Assembly (NCBI GenBank): GCA_020634575.1
Contig: JACKBM010000016.1
Span: 44,501 to 108,500, forward strand
Source: Ardenticatenales bacterium
Lineage (GTDB): Bacteria; Chloroflexota; Anaerolineae; Promineifilales; Promineifilaceae
Direction of reading: 5' to 3'
Length of the DNA stretch: 64,000 bases
The translations under genes and the position numbers were made by a program. The notes under the pieces are model-generated. The model was given only the letters and a program-made list of their open reading frames with translations. It was not told the DNA's origin and ran no database searches. Below, in pieces: positions 44,101 to 52,076 of this stretch (positions are counted from its first letter, which is position 1; the number at the start of each line of letters is the position of its first letter).

Positions 44101-44205
44101 GATGTCTCTGATCTGACTGAAAAGTTCGACGAAGAAGTCAGCCCCCTCTGGCTGCGGTTTTGGATTAGGCATCATCTGTTTATTGGTGGCCCGGATTTGC
44201 GGCAC
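41185..44205 (-). CDS. Hybrid histidine kinase: 2 PAS, 2 GAF, HisKA, HATPase, receiver
   Basis: The 1006-residue soluble protein starts with two PAS domains (about 20-140 and 150-270), then a GAF domain (about 285-430) and a second GAF-like region (about 450-610). The HisKA box GGIAHDFNNLL (His near 635) is followed by ATPase motifs (NLAINAAQAL, DTGVGMDG, GHGLGLSATQG). A C-terminal receiver has VIDDEYHV and LLDLTMPKMDG. No membrane segment is present. The likely start is a GTG whose G is shared with the Elp3 stop TAG. No partner regulator is adjacent. Confidence 0.93.
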   Translation of the reverse strand: MPQIRATNKQMMPNPKPQPEGADFFVELFSQIRDILAVLDERMVIRYINEAVQDHLGWRPEEMMGRAASEFLHPEDLSEIAHRFARISAGSQKRKPVVIRLLSASGTYQFWEVLGRDARTMPNVNGFVIVARSVQDRQNFEYELRLSEQRQRAFLAAFPDWIGRVSPDGYILDLQLPANLPKVYDLESFKGQYISSILPESQRSIFNRMLREVAQHNQLVTAEIELPFGAMNGPRLLELRATPSGQNEILILARDVTDERANRQQIQQQSDLLGSLHELSLDVLEHLELDRVQQNIVQRACELVDTDHGIFCLVNENDEARITIGTGPFSVDVGHTLRRGQGATGLAWQRAEIVVVNDYPEWAGQHNPGPGTPPQAVIGVPLLSGRRVSGLFTLGRMEADKPFSAVEVELLRRFAQLAAIALDNARLYQAATAEIQVRQAAEVELRRRDTLLQAVRYTAEAFLSSQSWQSCLPDVLERLALAASVDCAFVVQHLPENSNNLCYQQQAIWVHPDFAYATAKPELDTTTFINWQESFRNRQMVSIITEKLPPAQQAQLQKQGIQSLLLAPIFVNLAWWGVIGFGVFRTARTWETAVEDALQAAADTLGVAMRRQMSDALMQRTQKLESLGLLAGGIAHDFNNLLTGVLGQTSLVSAKLGADHPASKNVEKAIQSTRIAASLVRQMLAYAGKEEFVIEPLDLNQLIQNNGGLLETIVPRSGELTFDLEPDLPLIEGDKGQIQQVVMNLAINAAQALPEGKGKINICTRTVSWSGQQNLHPFNQWPDLATGRYVCLLVRDTGVGMDGVTRGQVFDPFFSTKTNGHGLGLSATQGIIQNHQGRIWIDSEPGQGTGFWIVLPASTITAVEEPVTPLPTPTASGAILVIDDEYHVREAAADILGLAGLEVITAQDGVAGLRYFQRHHDEVALVLLDLTMPKMDGEETFQRLRRLNPDVKVVLSTGFGDLSAKERLVHGGVNGFLQKPYDAQALLECIQAVLENRRPPSTIGSA

Positions 44206-45890
44206 TAGAGAGGCGCGAGAGAGGCTGTCATGTAGAGACCAGACTCGGCAAACCCGTGCCGGGCATAATATGCTTGTGTTCCGATGGCACTGATGACCGA
44301 CAAATGTGAGTAACCGGCCTGCCGCGCCCGATTCTTGGCTTCCAAAATGAGTTGACTGCCCAGGCCTGAATGCTGGGCCTGGCCACTGCTGGCCTCGCCC
44401 AGGGTGAGCGCTGGCCCGTAAACGTGAACTTCCCGTATCATGGCATGGTTTGCCAGTTCTGGCAATGGCAATTGTGTACCCTGTTCGGGCAGGGAGAGGC
44501 GCAGGAAACCGGCAATGCGGCCATCTGTCCGTTCAAAGCTGAGAAAATGCTCTATGGTGCCATTCGTTTCGTAAACCTCTGCCCGCAACGACAGATCCTC
44601 GAGACTTACACTTTCCCGTCGAATTTCGCGGCAGCGGATACATTGGCAGGGGGTGCCCCCTGCCCGCAGCCGTTCCTGCACGATCTGGCGCAAGTTGGCT
44701 TTTTTGTTGCCGGCCACAACATTGGTCGTCGGGATGTCGCGGATGACGCGGGTGAGGCGTGTGTAGCGCGGTACCTGCTGCTTGCAGGCGGCGACGACCT
44801 CAATCAACGTTTCTTCATCGTAAGGTTGATATTCGCCGCGCTGCCAGTAGGCGTACAGGTCGGCGTTCTCGACCAGCATGCAGGGGTAGATTTTGAGTTC
44901 ATCCGGCCGGATCGCCGGGTCAGACCAGAGCAACCCAAAATCGGCTACATCGCTTTCAGGCGTAGCCCCGAGCAGATTGGCCATCCAATGGCCCTGAATC
45001 TTGAAACCGGCCAGGCGCAGTAGCCGGAAGGCATCCCGCGTTGTCTGGACATCATGGCCGCGCTTGTTCAGAGCCAGGATCTCATCATTCATGCTCTGGA
45101 TGCCGATCTGCACCTTGGTGACGCCGAGATAGCGTAGCCAGCGCAGCTCATCCGGGTTGATGTGGTCCTGGCGCGTTTCCACGACCAGCCCCACGTTACG
45201 CCGTTCTGCTTTGACATTCAGCTTCTGGGCTGCCGGCAAATCAACCGAATCCACTTCATTCAGGGCGTCGAAACAGCGCTTGATGAACCATTCCTGGTAA
45301 CTGCGCCGGTAACTGGACCAGGTTCCGCCCAAAATCAGCAGCTCAACCTTGTCGACCGGGTGGCCCAGGCGGGCCAGTGTCGCCAGCCGGGCGTGGGTCT
45401 GGGCGTAGGGGTCAAAGGCATGCCGTTCCGCCCGCTGCGCCCCCGGCTCATCGTGCAGGTAGCTTTTGGGCATGCGCACATCGGTGGGGCAGAAGATGCA
45501 TTCGGCCGGGCAGGGGTAGGGCTTGGTTAACACGGTGACCACAGTGACGCCGGCCTGAGAGCGAATCGGTTTGGCCTGTAGGGCGACGACAATCTCATTG
45601 TCTTCCTGCATAAAGCCACGCGCACAGAGTTCCCGGTAGACGAGCAGCAATTGATCTTTGGCCAGCCAGGGTAAACCCTGCCGGGCAAAATGGCGCATTA
45701 CGTGACGGTATCGCTTGCTGCTAAGGGGTTTGCCCGGCTCTGCCATCGCTTCGATCAAGGCCACAAAAGCCGCTTCCTGCCCCTGCAGGTCCAGCGCCTC
45801 ATGCCGCCGCCGGAAGGCGGCTTCCTTGGCCCGCCAGCTGGCGACGACCTCGGGCGGGATATGGATTTCGTGGACCGAGCGTTTCGTCAT
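44205..45890 (-). CDS. elp3: Elp3-family tRNA uridine-34 modification enzyme
   Basis: The 561-residue protein has a radical SAM domain with the Elp3-type cluster motif CPAECIFC and a C-terminal GNAT acetyltransferase domain (HVYGPALTLGE, QHSGLGSQLI, SAIGTQAYYARHGF). It fits the stand-alone bacterial Elp3 enzymes that make 5-carboxymethyl-type uridine at the tRNA wobble base. The first 100 residues are helical as in known Elp3. A TACAAT hexamer lies only seven bases before the ATG, so the mRNA may be nearly leaderless. It abuts the hybrid kinase gene. Confidence 0.92.
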   Translation of the reverse strand: MTKRSVHEIHIPPEVVASWRAKEAAFRRRHEALDLQGQEAAFVALIEAMAEPGKPLSSKRYRHVMRHFARQGLPWLAKDQLLLVYRELCARGFMQEDNEIVVALQAKPIRSQAGVTVVTVLTKPYPCPAECIFCPTDVRMPKSYLHDEPGAQRAERHAFDPYAQTHARLATLARLGHPVDKVELLILGGTWSSYRRSYQEWFIKRCFDALNEVDSVDLPAAQKLNVKAERRNVGLVVETRQDHINPDELRWLRYLGVTKVQIGIQSMNDEILALNKRGHDVQTTRDAFRLLRLAGFKIQGHWMANLLGATPESDVADFGLLWSDPAIRPDELKIYPCMLVENADLYAYWQRGEYQPYDEETLIEVVAACKQQVPRYTRLTRVIRDIPTTNVVAGNKKANLRQIVQERLRAGGTPCQCIRCREIRRESVSLEDLSLRAEVYETNGTIEHFLSFERTDGRIAGFLRLSLPEQGTQLPLPELANHAMIREVHVYGPALTLGEASSGQAQHSGLGSQLILEAKNRARQAGYSHLSVISAIGTQAYYARHGFAESGLYMTASLAPL

Positions 45891-45925
45891 GGGGCAAATT
45901 GTAGCATAACGGTGGGATGGCGTGC

Positions 45926-45976
45926 GGCGAGGGGTTCCCCCGAACCCGTCGGGTTGGTAGGCACCCGACGGGTCCT
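45926..45976. repeat. Intergenic palindrome repeat element 6
   Basis: GGCGAGGGGTTCC is followed by the cores AACCCGTCGGGTT and CACCCGACGGGTC, ending at the stop codon of the ABC permease gene. The element lies between the Elp3 start region and the permease end, both on the minus strand, so it lies in the upstream region of Elp3. Confidence 0.75.
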
Positions 45977-46794
45977 TAGAGGCGCGTTACCAGCGATTGC
46001 CGCTGGAACAGCCGCGCCCCGATCCAGAGGACGAGCGCTGCCAGCAGCCAGCTGACCAGGCCGAGGCCAAAGACCAGGCCCACACTGAAATACATCAGAC
46101 CGGTTGCCTGGCCGATCATCAGGGCAATCAGCGGCAATACGATCAGGGCGCCGATCTGGTAGGCATCCTGGAAGCCCTGCGCCCGCGCTGAGACAACGAC
46201 GGTAACGCCCAGGCTCAAACCGGCCACGGCCGGCGCCACCCAGAAGACCAGCACCAGCCAGAGCAGATTGGGAAAGATAAGCTCGCCCAGCACCGGCCGG
46301 GCCACCAGGTTCCCCACCAGGCCATAAACCACAAAGCCACCAACCGCCACGGCAACGGCTGGCAGCCAGGCCGCCAGCACTTTGGCGATAAACAGCTCAT
46401 TGTCTGTGGTCGGTGAATAAAGCAACGCTTCCAGCGTCTTGCGCTCTTTCTCGCCGGCAAAACTGTCAGCCGCGATGACGCTGGAAACCATCAACGGCAA
46501 AATCAGAAAGAGGGGGGCGAAAAAGTAGACCAGGACGAGGATCGTCAGTTGTCCTTCAAAGCTGTAACCCGCCAGCGCCTCAGCCAACCCGGCCGGCATT
46601 GTCGCCAGCATGGTCGTAAAATCATTGAGTGCAGACGGATCTGTTTGGGCTAACTGCGGCACAAACAGGAGCATCAAAGGCAATAGCACCAGAAAAATTG
46701 CCGGCACCACGATAATGGGGATGACAACTCCCTTGTTCTGCACGACAACCTTCAAATCTTTGTAGATGATGGCGCGCAGCGCCTGCCAGTTCAT
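45976..46794 (-). CDS. ABC-2 type transporter permease
   Basis: The 272-residue membrane protein has six likely helices. It starts with a cytoplasmic helix (MNWQALRAIIYKDLKVVVQ) and a typical ABC-2 loop block, AADSFAGEKERKTLEALLYS, the family's conserved cytoplasmic signature after helix 2. It should form the membrane half of an exporter with the ATPase encoded just upstream, with which it overlaps by 4 bp. The cargo is unknown; drug, lipid or polysaccharide export are all possible. Confidence 0.92.
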   Translation of the reverse strand: MNWQALRAIIYKDLKVVVQNKGVVIPIIVVPAIFLVLLPLMLLFVPQLAQTDPSALNDFTTMLATMPAGLAEALAGYSFEGQLTILVLVYFFAPLFLILPLMVSSVIAADSFAGEKERKTLEALLYSPTTDNELFIAKVLAAWLPAVAVAVGGFVVYGLVGNLVARPVLGELIFPNLLWLVLVFWVAPAVAGLSLGVTVVVSARAQGFQDAYQIGALIVLPLIALMIGQATGLMYFSVGLVFGLGLVSWLLAALVLWIGARLFQRQSLVTRL

Positions 46795-47747
46795 GGGTGC
46801 ACTCCGCCGCCCTCGTGAAGGGCGAAATAGACATCAGCCAGCGTCGCTTCGGCCGGGACGGCTCGGTAGAGCGGGATGCCGGCCCCGGTAATGGCATTGA
46901 GCAGCTCAGGCACCTGTTCGCGCGGCACGCCATTGACCGTCAGGAAGCCGGCCGCCTGACCTTCTTCAATCGCCATGACACTCTCCCAACCACCCAGAAT
47001 CGCCAGCAGCGGCGGGATACTGGCTGGCGCTGTCTCCAGCGTGAGCCGCCCGGCCTGCCCGAGCTGGTTGGACAGATGCGCCGGGACGCCTTCCAGCAAC
47101 AACCGGCCCTGGTACAGCACCGCCACCCGGTCACACAGCGCCTGCGCCTCCACCAGGTTATGGGTGCAGAGCACCACCGTGCGCCCCTCCTCACGGCTCA
47201 AGCGCCGGATCAGATCGTGAACCTGGCGGGTCGCTAACGGGTCGAGCGCTGAAGTGGGTTCATCCAGGAACAGGATCTGGGGCTCATGGATCAGCGCCCG
47301 GGCCAGCGCCAGCCGTTGCTTCATCCCTTTGCTGTAGTCCGAGACCTTTTCGTCGGCCCGGTTGGCCAGCTCAAAGTCCGCCAGGAGCTTCTGCACCCTG
47401 GCCGGGATATCAGCCGGATTGACGCCGAAGATGTTGGCATAGATGGTGAGATTGTCGCGGCCGGTTAACCGCTCATCCAGCGAAGGCGTCTCGGTGAGAA
47501 CGCCCGTCTGCTGCCGGATCGCCACGCCCCCTGTGACCGTATCCTGGCCTAATACTTGCGCCGAGCCGGACAGGGGCCGGAGCAGGCCATTCAGTAGCCG
47601 GATGGTCGTTGTTTTGCCGGCGCCGTTATGGCCCAACAGACCAAACACCTCACCGCCCCGAATCGACAACGATAGCGCTGAGACGGCCTGAATCTCGCCA
47701 AAATGAAAGGTCAGTTCCTGTGTGACGATGGCTGCATTATTGGCCAT
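46791..47747 (-). CDS. ABC transporter ATP-binding protein
   Basis: The protein has about 318 residues with Walker A GHNGAGKTT, the signature YSKGMKQRLALARAL, Walker B ILFLDEPTSALDP and the switch His in VLCTHNL. The C-terminal 90 residues are the extension seen in ABC-2 drug or lipid exporters. The frame begins with a TTG two codons earlier, but the ATG at 47747 has an AGAGG site seven bases upstream. It overlaps the permease gene. Confidence 0.95.
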   Translation of the reverse strand: MANNAAIVTQELTFHFGEIQAVSALSLSIRGGEVFGLLGHNGAGKTTTIRLLNGLLRPLSGSAQVLGQDTVTGGVAIRQQTGVLTETPSLDERLTGRDNLTIYANIFGVNPADIPARVQKLLADFELANRADEKVSDYSKGMKQRLALARALIHEPQILFLDEPTSALDPLATRQVHDLIRRLSREEGRTVVLCTHNLVEAQALCDRVAVLYQGRLLLEGVPAHLSNQLGQAGRLTLETAPASIPPLLAILGGWESVMAIEEGQAAGFLTVNGVPREQVPELLNAITGAGIPLYRAVPAEATLADVYFALHEGGGVHP

Positions 47748-47769
47748 CAGCAAACCTCTTCACCCCGCG

Positions 47770-47835
47770 CCCTAACCTCCGGGAGGCCTTTTACGCGCCA
47801 GTCTGGAAAATAGCTGAAAGGCCTCCCGGAGGCTA
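47770..47835. repeat. Inverted repeat with CCTCCGGGAGG core
   Basis: CCTCCGGGAGGCCTTTT on the left and AAAGGCCTCCCGGAGG on the right face each other across about 25 bp. Each arm itself holds the palindrome CCTCCGGGAGG or its complement. The build recalls the AACCCGWCGGGTT elements with another core. It may terminate the upstream gene or lie in the leader of the ABC genes. Confidence 0.7.
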
Positions 47836-47927
47836 GCGCTGCGCTGTTACACTCAACGTTGGTTGGCCCGTTTTTCCGCCATGAATCTGGCAAATTGATC
47901 CAGGCGACTTACCTGTTCGCTCCGATT

Positions 47928-48383
47928 CTATTGGAGGAACTTGATGTAAGCCCGGTGTTCCGGCGAACCGGCCGGTGGCCCCATCAAGACTGCCCGCACA
48001 AAACTGTCGGGCGGGCGGTAACCATGCTCAACCACATAATGATAAATCAGGTCAGGCGCCGCAAAAATGTCCTCGTCGCCGATGACCCGGATCTCCCCTT
48101 TGCCCAGCTCGATCTGGCGGGCGCCCAGCCGGACCGGCGCCACTGGATGGTTCTCCAGCCCGCAATGCCAGCGCCCATTGATGGGGCAAACCAGGAACTC
48201 CGGCTGGCAAAAGGCGAGCAGCGCCGCCGTAAAGCCGTCCGGCAGCGGGCCGGTGTCAAACTCGCTGCCGCGTTCCAGCCAGCCAACTGCCAGCGGGACC
48301 ATGCCAATTTCCGGCTCGGGCGAGCAGCCCTCGTACGGCGTCAGGTCTTCGGGAAGGAGGCGACGGTTGCGCTGGCGGGCCAT
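47928..48383 (-). CDS. Hypothetical protein coupled to an LLM oxidoreductase
   Basis: The 151-residue protein is not recognised. It begins with a basic stretch (MARQRNRRLLPEDLTPYEG), contains PEFLVCPINGRWHCGLENHP in the middle, and ends with an acidic-aromatic segment. It has no signal peptide or membrane helix. Its ATG starts one base after the stop of the oxidoreductase gene, so the two are coupled. A single Pro-Ala-Gly is encoded by ACCGGCCGGT near the C-terminus. Confidence 0.6.
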   Translation of the reverse strand: MARQRNRRLLPEDLTPYEGCSPEPEIGMVPLAVGWLERGSEFDTGPLPDGFTAALLAFCQPEFLVCPINGRWHCGLENHPVAPVRLGARQIELGKGEIRVIGDEDIFAAPDLIYHYVVEHGYRPPDSFVRAVLMGPPAGSPEHRAYIKFLQ

Positions 48384-48384
48384 C

Positions 48385-49416
48385 CTAAAGCACCAGCTCC
48401 GCCATCAGGCGTAGGGCGTCGACGTTAAAGACGCTGATGTTCATGGTGGTGATGGCGCTGTTCTGCCAGCGACTGAGCCGCTCGCGAATCCGCTCTTTGG
48501 GACCGACCAGGGCGACCTCGTCAATCAACTCCGCCGGCACCGCCATCATCGCTTCACCCTGCCGGCCGCTCAGATAAAGATCCTGAATCTGGGCAGCGGC
48601 GGCCTCGAAGCCGTAGCGCACGGCCAGGTCGTTATAGAAGTTTTTCCCTTTAGCGCCCATGCCGCCGATGTAGAGCGCCAGCATCGGCCGGAGCATGTTG
48701 TAGGCGACGTCCAGATTGTCCTCGAGGACTACGGCCACATTGGGCGCGATGTCAAACTCTGCGATTGATTTGGCTTTTTCTGCTTTGGCAAAACCGGCTT
48801 CGACGTGAGGCTTGTAGATCTCGTCGTATTTCTCCGGTGAGAAGAAGATGGGCAGCCAGCCATCGGCGATTTCGGCGGTGAGGGTAACGTTTTGCGGGCC
48901 GATGGAGGCGAGGTAGATCGGGATGTCAGGCTGGGCTTCCAGGGTGCTTTTAAGCGGCTTGCCCAACCCGGTCGCATCCGGTCCCATGTACGGGATCTGG
49001 TAGACCTTGCCATCGTGGACCAGCCGATCCTCGCGCCGAAAAATCTGGCGGACAATGTCGACGTATTCCCGGGTCCGTGTCAGTGGTCGGGCATAGGAGA
49101 CGCCATGCCAGCCCTCGACCACCTGTGGGCCGGATAGCCCCAATCCCAGCAAAAAACGGCCGCCGGACAACTGGTTGAGCGACATCGCCGTCATGGCCGC
49201 ATTGGCCGGCGAGCGGCCGGGCATCTGCATGATGGCCGTGCCCAGGTGGATGTTTTGCGTCAGTGCGCCCAGCCAGGCCAGCGGTGTGACGGCGTCAGAA
49301 CCATAGGCCTCAGCGGTCCAGACGGCGTAGTAGCCAAGCTGGTCCGCGGCCTGCACCAGATCGATGGGCAGTTCCAATTTTCTGCCCGCGTAGCCTAACA
49401 TTAATCCCAATCGCAT
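48385..49416 (-). CDS. LLM-class flavin/F420-dependent oxidoreductase
   Basis: The protein has about 343 residues and the luciferase-like TIM-barrel pattern: [10 protein letters not shown] at the start, [47 protein letters not shown] and [11 protein letters not shown]. Members with the [11 protein letters not shown] block are mostly F420-dependent (mycobacterial-type) enzymes, so F420 is the likely cofactor. The frame opens earlier, but the ATG at 49416 fits the family start. It is followed by a coupled hypothetical gene. Confidence 0.85.
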   Translation of the reverse strand: MRLGLMLGYAGRKLELPIDLVQAADQLGYYAVWTAEAYGSDAVTPLAWLGALTQNIHLGTAIMQMPGRSPANAAMTAMSLNQLSGGRFLLGLGLSGPQVVEGWHGVSYARPLTRTREYVDIVRQIFRREDRLVHDGKVYQIPYMGPDATGLGKPLKSTLEAQPDIPIYLASIGPQNVTLTAEIADGWLPIFFSPEKYDEIYKPHVEAGFAKAEKAKSIAEFDIAPNVAVVLEDNLDVAYNMLRPMLALYIGGMGAKGKNFYNDLAVRYGFEAAAAQIQDLYLSGRQGEAMMAVPAELIDEVALVGPKERIRERLSRWQNSAITTMNISVFNVDALRLMAELVL

Positions 49417-49537
49417 AGGCGGCCTCGTTCCTCTTTGCCGATAGTTTTTATCGATAAGGTTGATTGTATGGCAGGAGTGGGGAGTTGCACAACAGGCGGA
49501 AGACCGGCCGGTTCTCCATCCCCAGACTGATCGTCCA

Positions 49538-49569
49538 AAACATGACAAACTTCATGGGTAAACATGACA
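49538..49569. promoter_or_regulatory. Direct repeats AAACATGACA, 22 bp apart
   Basis: Two identical 10-bp copies (49538-49547 and 49560-49569) are spaced by two helical turns in the 245-bp gap between the divergent LLM and small membrane protein genes. The spacing suits a winged-helix response regulator. Confidence 0.4.
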
Positions 49570-49612
49570 TTCGGTAATCCAGTCACTGCCCCGACCCGCC
49601 TAAAGTACAGGC

Positions 49613-49640
49613 ATGAGATGAACCCAAACATCTCACCGTT
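49613..49640 (+). promoter_or_regulatory. Leader hairpin with T-run before a small membrane protein
   Basis: GAGATG and CATCTC form a 6-bp stem with an 8-base loop, followed by CACCGTTTTT. It lies about 25 bp upstream of the start codon of the small membrane protein. It could be a weak attenuator or the end of an upstream transcript. Confidence 0.4.
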
Positions 49641-49661
49641 TTTAATCAATGGGAGGTAACG

Positions 49662-49844
49662 ATGTGGAAGCAACTGAGCTTTTTGCTGGGCTTCTTAGTG
49701 GCCCTGGTCGGTGTCTCCATTGTGACTGATCCACAGTTGTGGAGCATCGGCTCATTGGCAATTGGTCTACTGTTACTGGCAGCAGGGATGGCGCTTATTT
49801 CGGCCGCACTGGCCAAGCCCCATCACCCGTGGCCTGCTCACTGA
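49662..49844 (+). CDS. Small membrane protein (60 residues)
   Basis: The 60-residue protein has two hydrophobic segments (LSFLLGFLVALVGVSIV and IGSLAIGLLLLAAGMALISAAL) separated by a short polar turn. The ATG has an excellent GGGAGG site five bases upstream and a clear terminator follows, so the short gene is credible. The function is unknown; stress-response or phage-shock-type small membrane proteins are possible. It stands alone between a divergent oxidoreductase and a downstream GlcG-like gene. Confidence 0.75.
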   Translation: MWKQLSFLLGFLVALVGVSIVTDPQLWSIGSLAIGLLLLAAGMALISAALAKPHHPWPAH

Positions 49845-49867
49845 GAGACGCTATGGACAATTTTTCT

Positions 49868-49905
49868 GCGGCCCCTGGCTAAACCGGGGGCCGCTTTTTT
49901 TTTGC
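49868..49905 (+). terminator. Rho-independent terminator after the small membrane protein
   Basis: GCGGCCCC pairs with GGGGCCGC across a short loop and is followed by nine T. It starts 24 bp after the stop codon. Confidence 0.92.
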
Positions 49906-50081
49906 CAGATTGCCGCTGCCCTACGGGATCGGGTTCGATGGTGCCGCAGCCGAGCTACTCCTGGCGCGATTGCTGACGTATTTCAAGGTTTTCGCAGGCC
50001 GCCAGGCCCCAAACTCCTTTATCAGTAGGCAAACGGCCGACATCGCCTACAATTCAGGCACGCAAATGAAAGGAGTAACCC

Positions 50082-50492
50082 ATGTACCAGCATCCCCAAC
50101 TCTCTCACCACGACGCCATGAAAATCATCGACACCCTGCGCCAACAACTCGAAGCAAAGGGCCAGGGCGCGACCGTCGCCGTCGTTGACGCGCACGGCGA
50201 GCTGATGGCGCTCATGCGCACCGATGGCAGTTCGCTGCCGGCCATCAATAACGCCATCCACAAAGCATTCACTGCCGCCCGCGAGGGCATCGAATCGGGT
50301 GAGCTGGGGGCGCGGGCCCGGGCGGAAGGCTGGTCGCTGACCAACTTCGGCGACATCCGCTACACCGGCTGGGGCGGCGGTGTGCCGATTCAGGTGGCCG
50401 GGGTGACTGTGGGCGCGGTTGGCGTCAGCGGACTGCCGGAAGCGCAGGATGTCGAGCTGGCGCGGCAGGGTGCGGCGCTGGTGGCGGCGTAG
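50082..50492 (+). CDS. GlcG/HbpS-family protein
   Basis: The 136-residue protein matches the GlcG/HbpS (DUF336) family: GQGATVAVVDAHGELMALMR, INNAIHKAFTAAR, and the C-terminal GGGVPIQVAGVTVGAVGVSG block. Members bind heme or cobalamin-like ligands or act as adenosyltransferase-related proteins. The start has a GGAG site. The sulfatase gene follows after 13 bp, suggesting a two-gene operon. A TACAAT hexamer lies about 35 bp upstream. Confidence 0.88.
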   Translation: MYQHPQLSHHDAMKIIDTLRQQLEAKGQGATVAVVDAHGELMALMRTDGSSLPAINNAIHKAFTAAREGIESGELGARARAEGWSLTNFGDIRYTGWGGGVPIQVAGVTVGAVGVSGLPEAQDVELARQGAALVAA

Positions 50493-50505
50493 GCAGGAGA
50501 AGATC

Positions 50506-51996
50506 ATGAAAGCGATCATGGTGATGTTTGACTCGTTGAACCGGCGCTTGCTGCCGCCATACGGCTGTGACTGGACCCATGCGCCCAATTTCCAACGGCT
50601 GGCTGAGCGAACGGTGACGTTTGACAACTGTTATGTGGGTAGTATGCCCTGTATGCCGGCGCGGCGGGAGTTGCACACCGGCCGGTACAACTTCCTCCAC
50701 CGCAGCTGGTCCCCCCTCGAGCCGTTTGACCGCTCCATGCCCGAACTGCTGCGCCAGAACGGCGTTTACACCCATCTGATTACCGACCACCAGCATTACT
50801 GGGAAGATGGCGGCGCCACCTATCACAATCGCTACAGCAGCTACGAATTTGTGCGCGGTCAGGAGGGTGACCTCTGGAAAGGCGTCGTCGACGATCCCTT
50901 CCCCATCCCGCCCTTCACCCGTTCCGGCGTTGGCTCAACGGACGGGGAAACCCTGCGCATGTGGCGGCAGGATTGGCTCAACCGCAGCTACCAGCCCAGC
51001 CCGGCCGAGCAACCGCAGACCCACGTCTTCAACCTCGGCCTCGAATTCATCGAGACCAATGCCGCTGCTGACAACTGGTTCCTCCAGATTGAGACCTTCG
51101 ATCCCCACGAGCCTTTCTTCAGCCACGAGGAATACAAAAAACTTTACCCGCACAACTATGACGGCCCTCATTTTGACTGGCCGCCCTACAATCGCGTCAC
51201 TGAGCCGCCGGAAATGGTCGAGCACATGCGCTACGAATATGCAGCCCTGCTCAGCATGTGTGATGCCCAGTTAGGCCGGGTACTGGATCTGATGGATGAG
51301 AAAGAGCTGTGGGCGGATACGCTGCTCATCGTCTGCACCGATCATGGTTTTCTGCTGGGTGAGCATGATTGGTGGGCCAAGCTGGTGGAGCCCTGGTACA
51401 ACGAAAATGCCCATACGCCGCTCTTCATCTGGGATCCGCGCTCGGGATCGGCCGGGGAGCGGCGGCAAAGCCTGGTGCAGATGATCGATTTCCCGGCGAC
51501 GCTGCTGGAGTTCTTCGCTGTGGCTTTGCCTGAAGAGATGCAGGGGATGCCGCTGCGCCAGACGCTGGTTGACGACACCCCGGTGCGTGAAGCCGCCCTT
51601 TTTGGCGTTCATGGCGGCCATGTCAATGTGACCGACAGCCGCTACGTCTACATGCGGGCGCCGGCGACGCCGGACAACAGCCCGCTTTTTGAATACACCC
51701 TGATGCCAACCCACATGCGCCATCGTTTTCAGCCCGAACAGCTGCAGGGCGCAGAACTGGTACCCCCTTTCAGCTTTACCCAGGGTTGCCCCCTACTCAA
51801 GGTGCCGGCCCGTCCCTGGGTCGACATGCATTCTTTTGGCACGCTGCTGTTTGACCTTGCCAGCGACCCGGGCCAGGAGCACCCGTTGACGGATGCGGCC
51901 ATTGAGGCGCTGATGGTCCAGCACCTCTTACGCCTCATGCGCACCAACGACGCTCCGCCTGAGCAATACCAACGCCTCGGCCTGGCTGCCGGCTAA
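50506..51996 (+). CDS. Sulfatase (formylglycine-dependent arylsulfatase family)
   Basis: The protein has about 496 residues. The active-site motif CMPARRELHTG fits C-x-P-x-R-x4-TG, where Cys is converted to formylglycine. Metal ligands are visible in MVMFDSLNRR at the start and CTDHGFLLGEHDWWAK later. It hydrolyses sulfate or phosphonate esters. No signal peptide is seen, so it acts in the cytoplasm. The ATG at 50506 has an AGGAGA site; the upstream part of the frame lies in the GlcG gene. A formylglycine-generating enzyme is not in the window. Confidence 0.92.
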   Translation: MKAIMVMFDSLNRRLLPPYGCDWTHAPNFQRLAERTVTFDNCYVGSMPCMPARRELHTGRYNFLHRSWSPLEPFDRSMPELLRQNGVYTHLITDHQHYWEDGGATYHNRYSSYEFVRGQEGDLWKGVVDDPFPIPPFTRSGVGSTDGETLRMWRQDWLNRSYQPSPAEQPQTHVFNLGLEFIETNAAADNWFLQIETFDPHEPFFSHEEYKKLYPHNYDGPHFDWPPYNRVTEPPEMVEHMRYEYAALLSMCDAQLGRVLDLMDEKELWADTLLIVCTDHGFLLGEHDWWAKLVEPWYNENAHTPLFIWDPRSGSAGERRQSLVQMIDFPATLLEFFAVALPEEMQGMPLRQTLVDDTPVREAALFGVHGGHVNVTDSRYVYMRAPATPDNSPLFEYTLMPTHMRHRFQPEQLQGAELVPPFSFTQGCPLLKVPARPWVDMHSFGTLLFDLASDPGQEHPLTDAAIEALMVQHLLRLMRTNDAPPEQYQRLGLAAG

Positions 51997-51999
51997 GGC

Positions 52000-52076
52000 G
52001 AGGGGTTGCCCAACCCGACGGGTTGGCGGACCCGTCGGGTTCATCAACCCGACGGGTCGGCCAACCCCTCAGCCGT
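52000..52076. repeat. Intergenic palindrome repeat element 7
   Basis: GGCGAGGGGTTG and CCAACCCCTCAG form the outer arms. Between them are three cores (AACCCGACGGGTT, GACCCGTCGGGTT, AACCCGACGGGTC). It fills the gap between convergent genes, and its right arm contains the TGA stop of the minus-strand gene. Confidence 0.85.

Noticed and set aside
49868..49905. Riboswitch upstream of the GlcG-like gene
   Set aside because: The structure is a plain terminator directly after the small membrane protein gene, with a separate promoter nearer to the GlcG-like gene.
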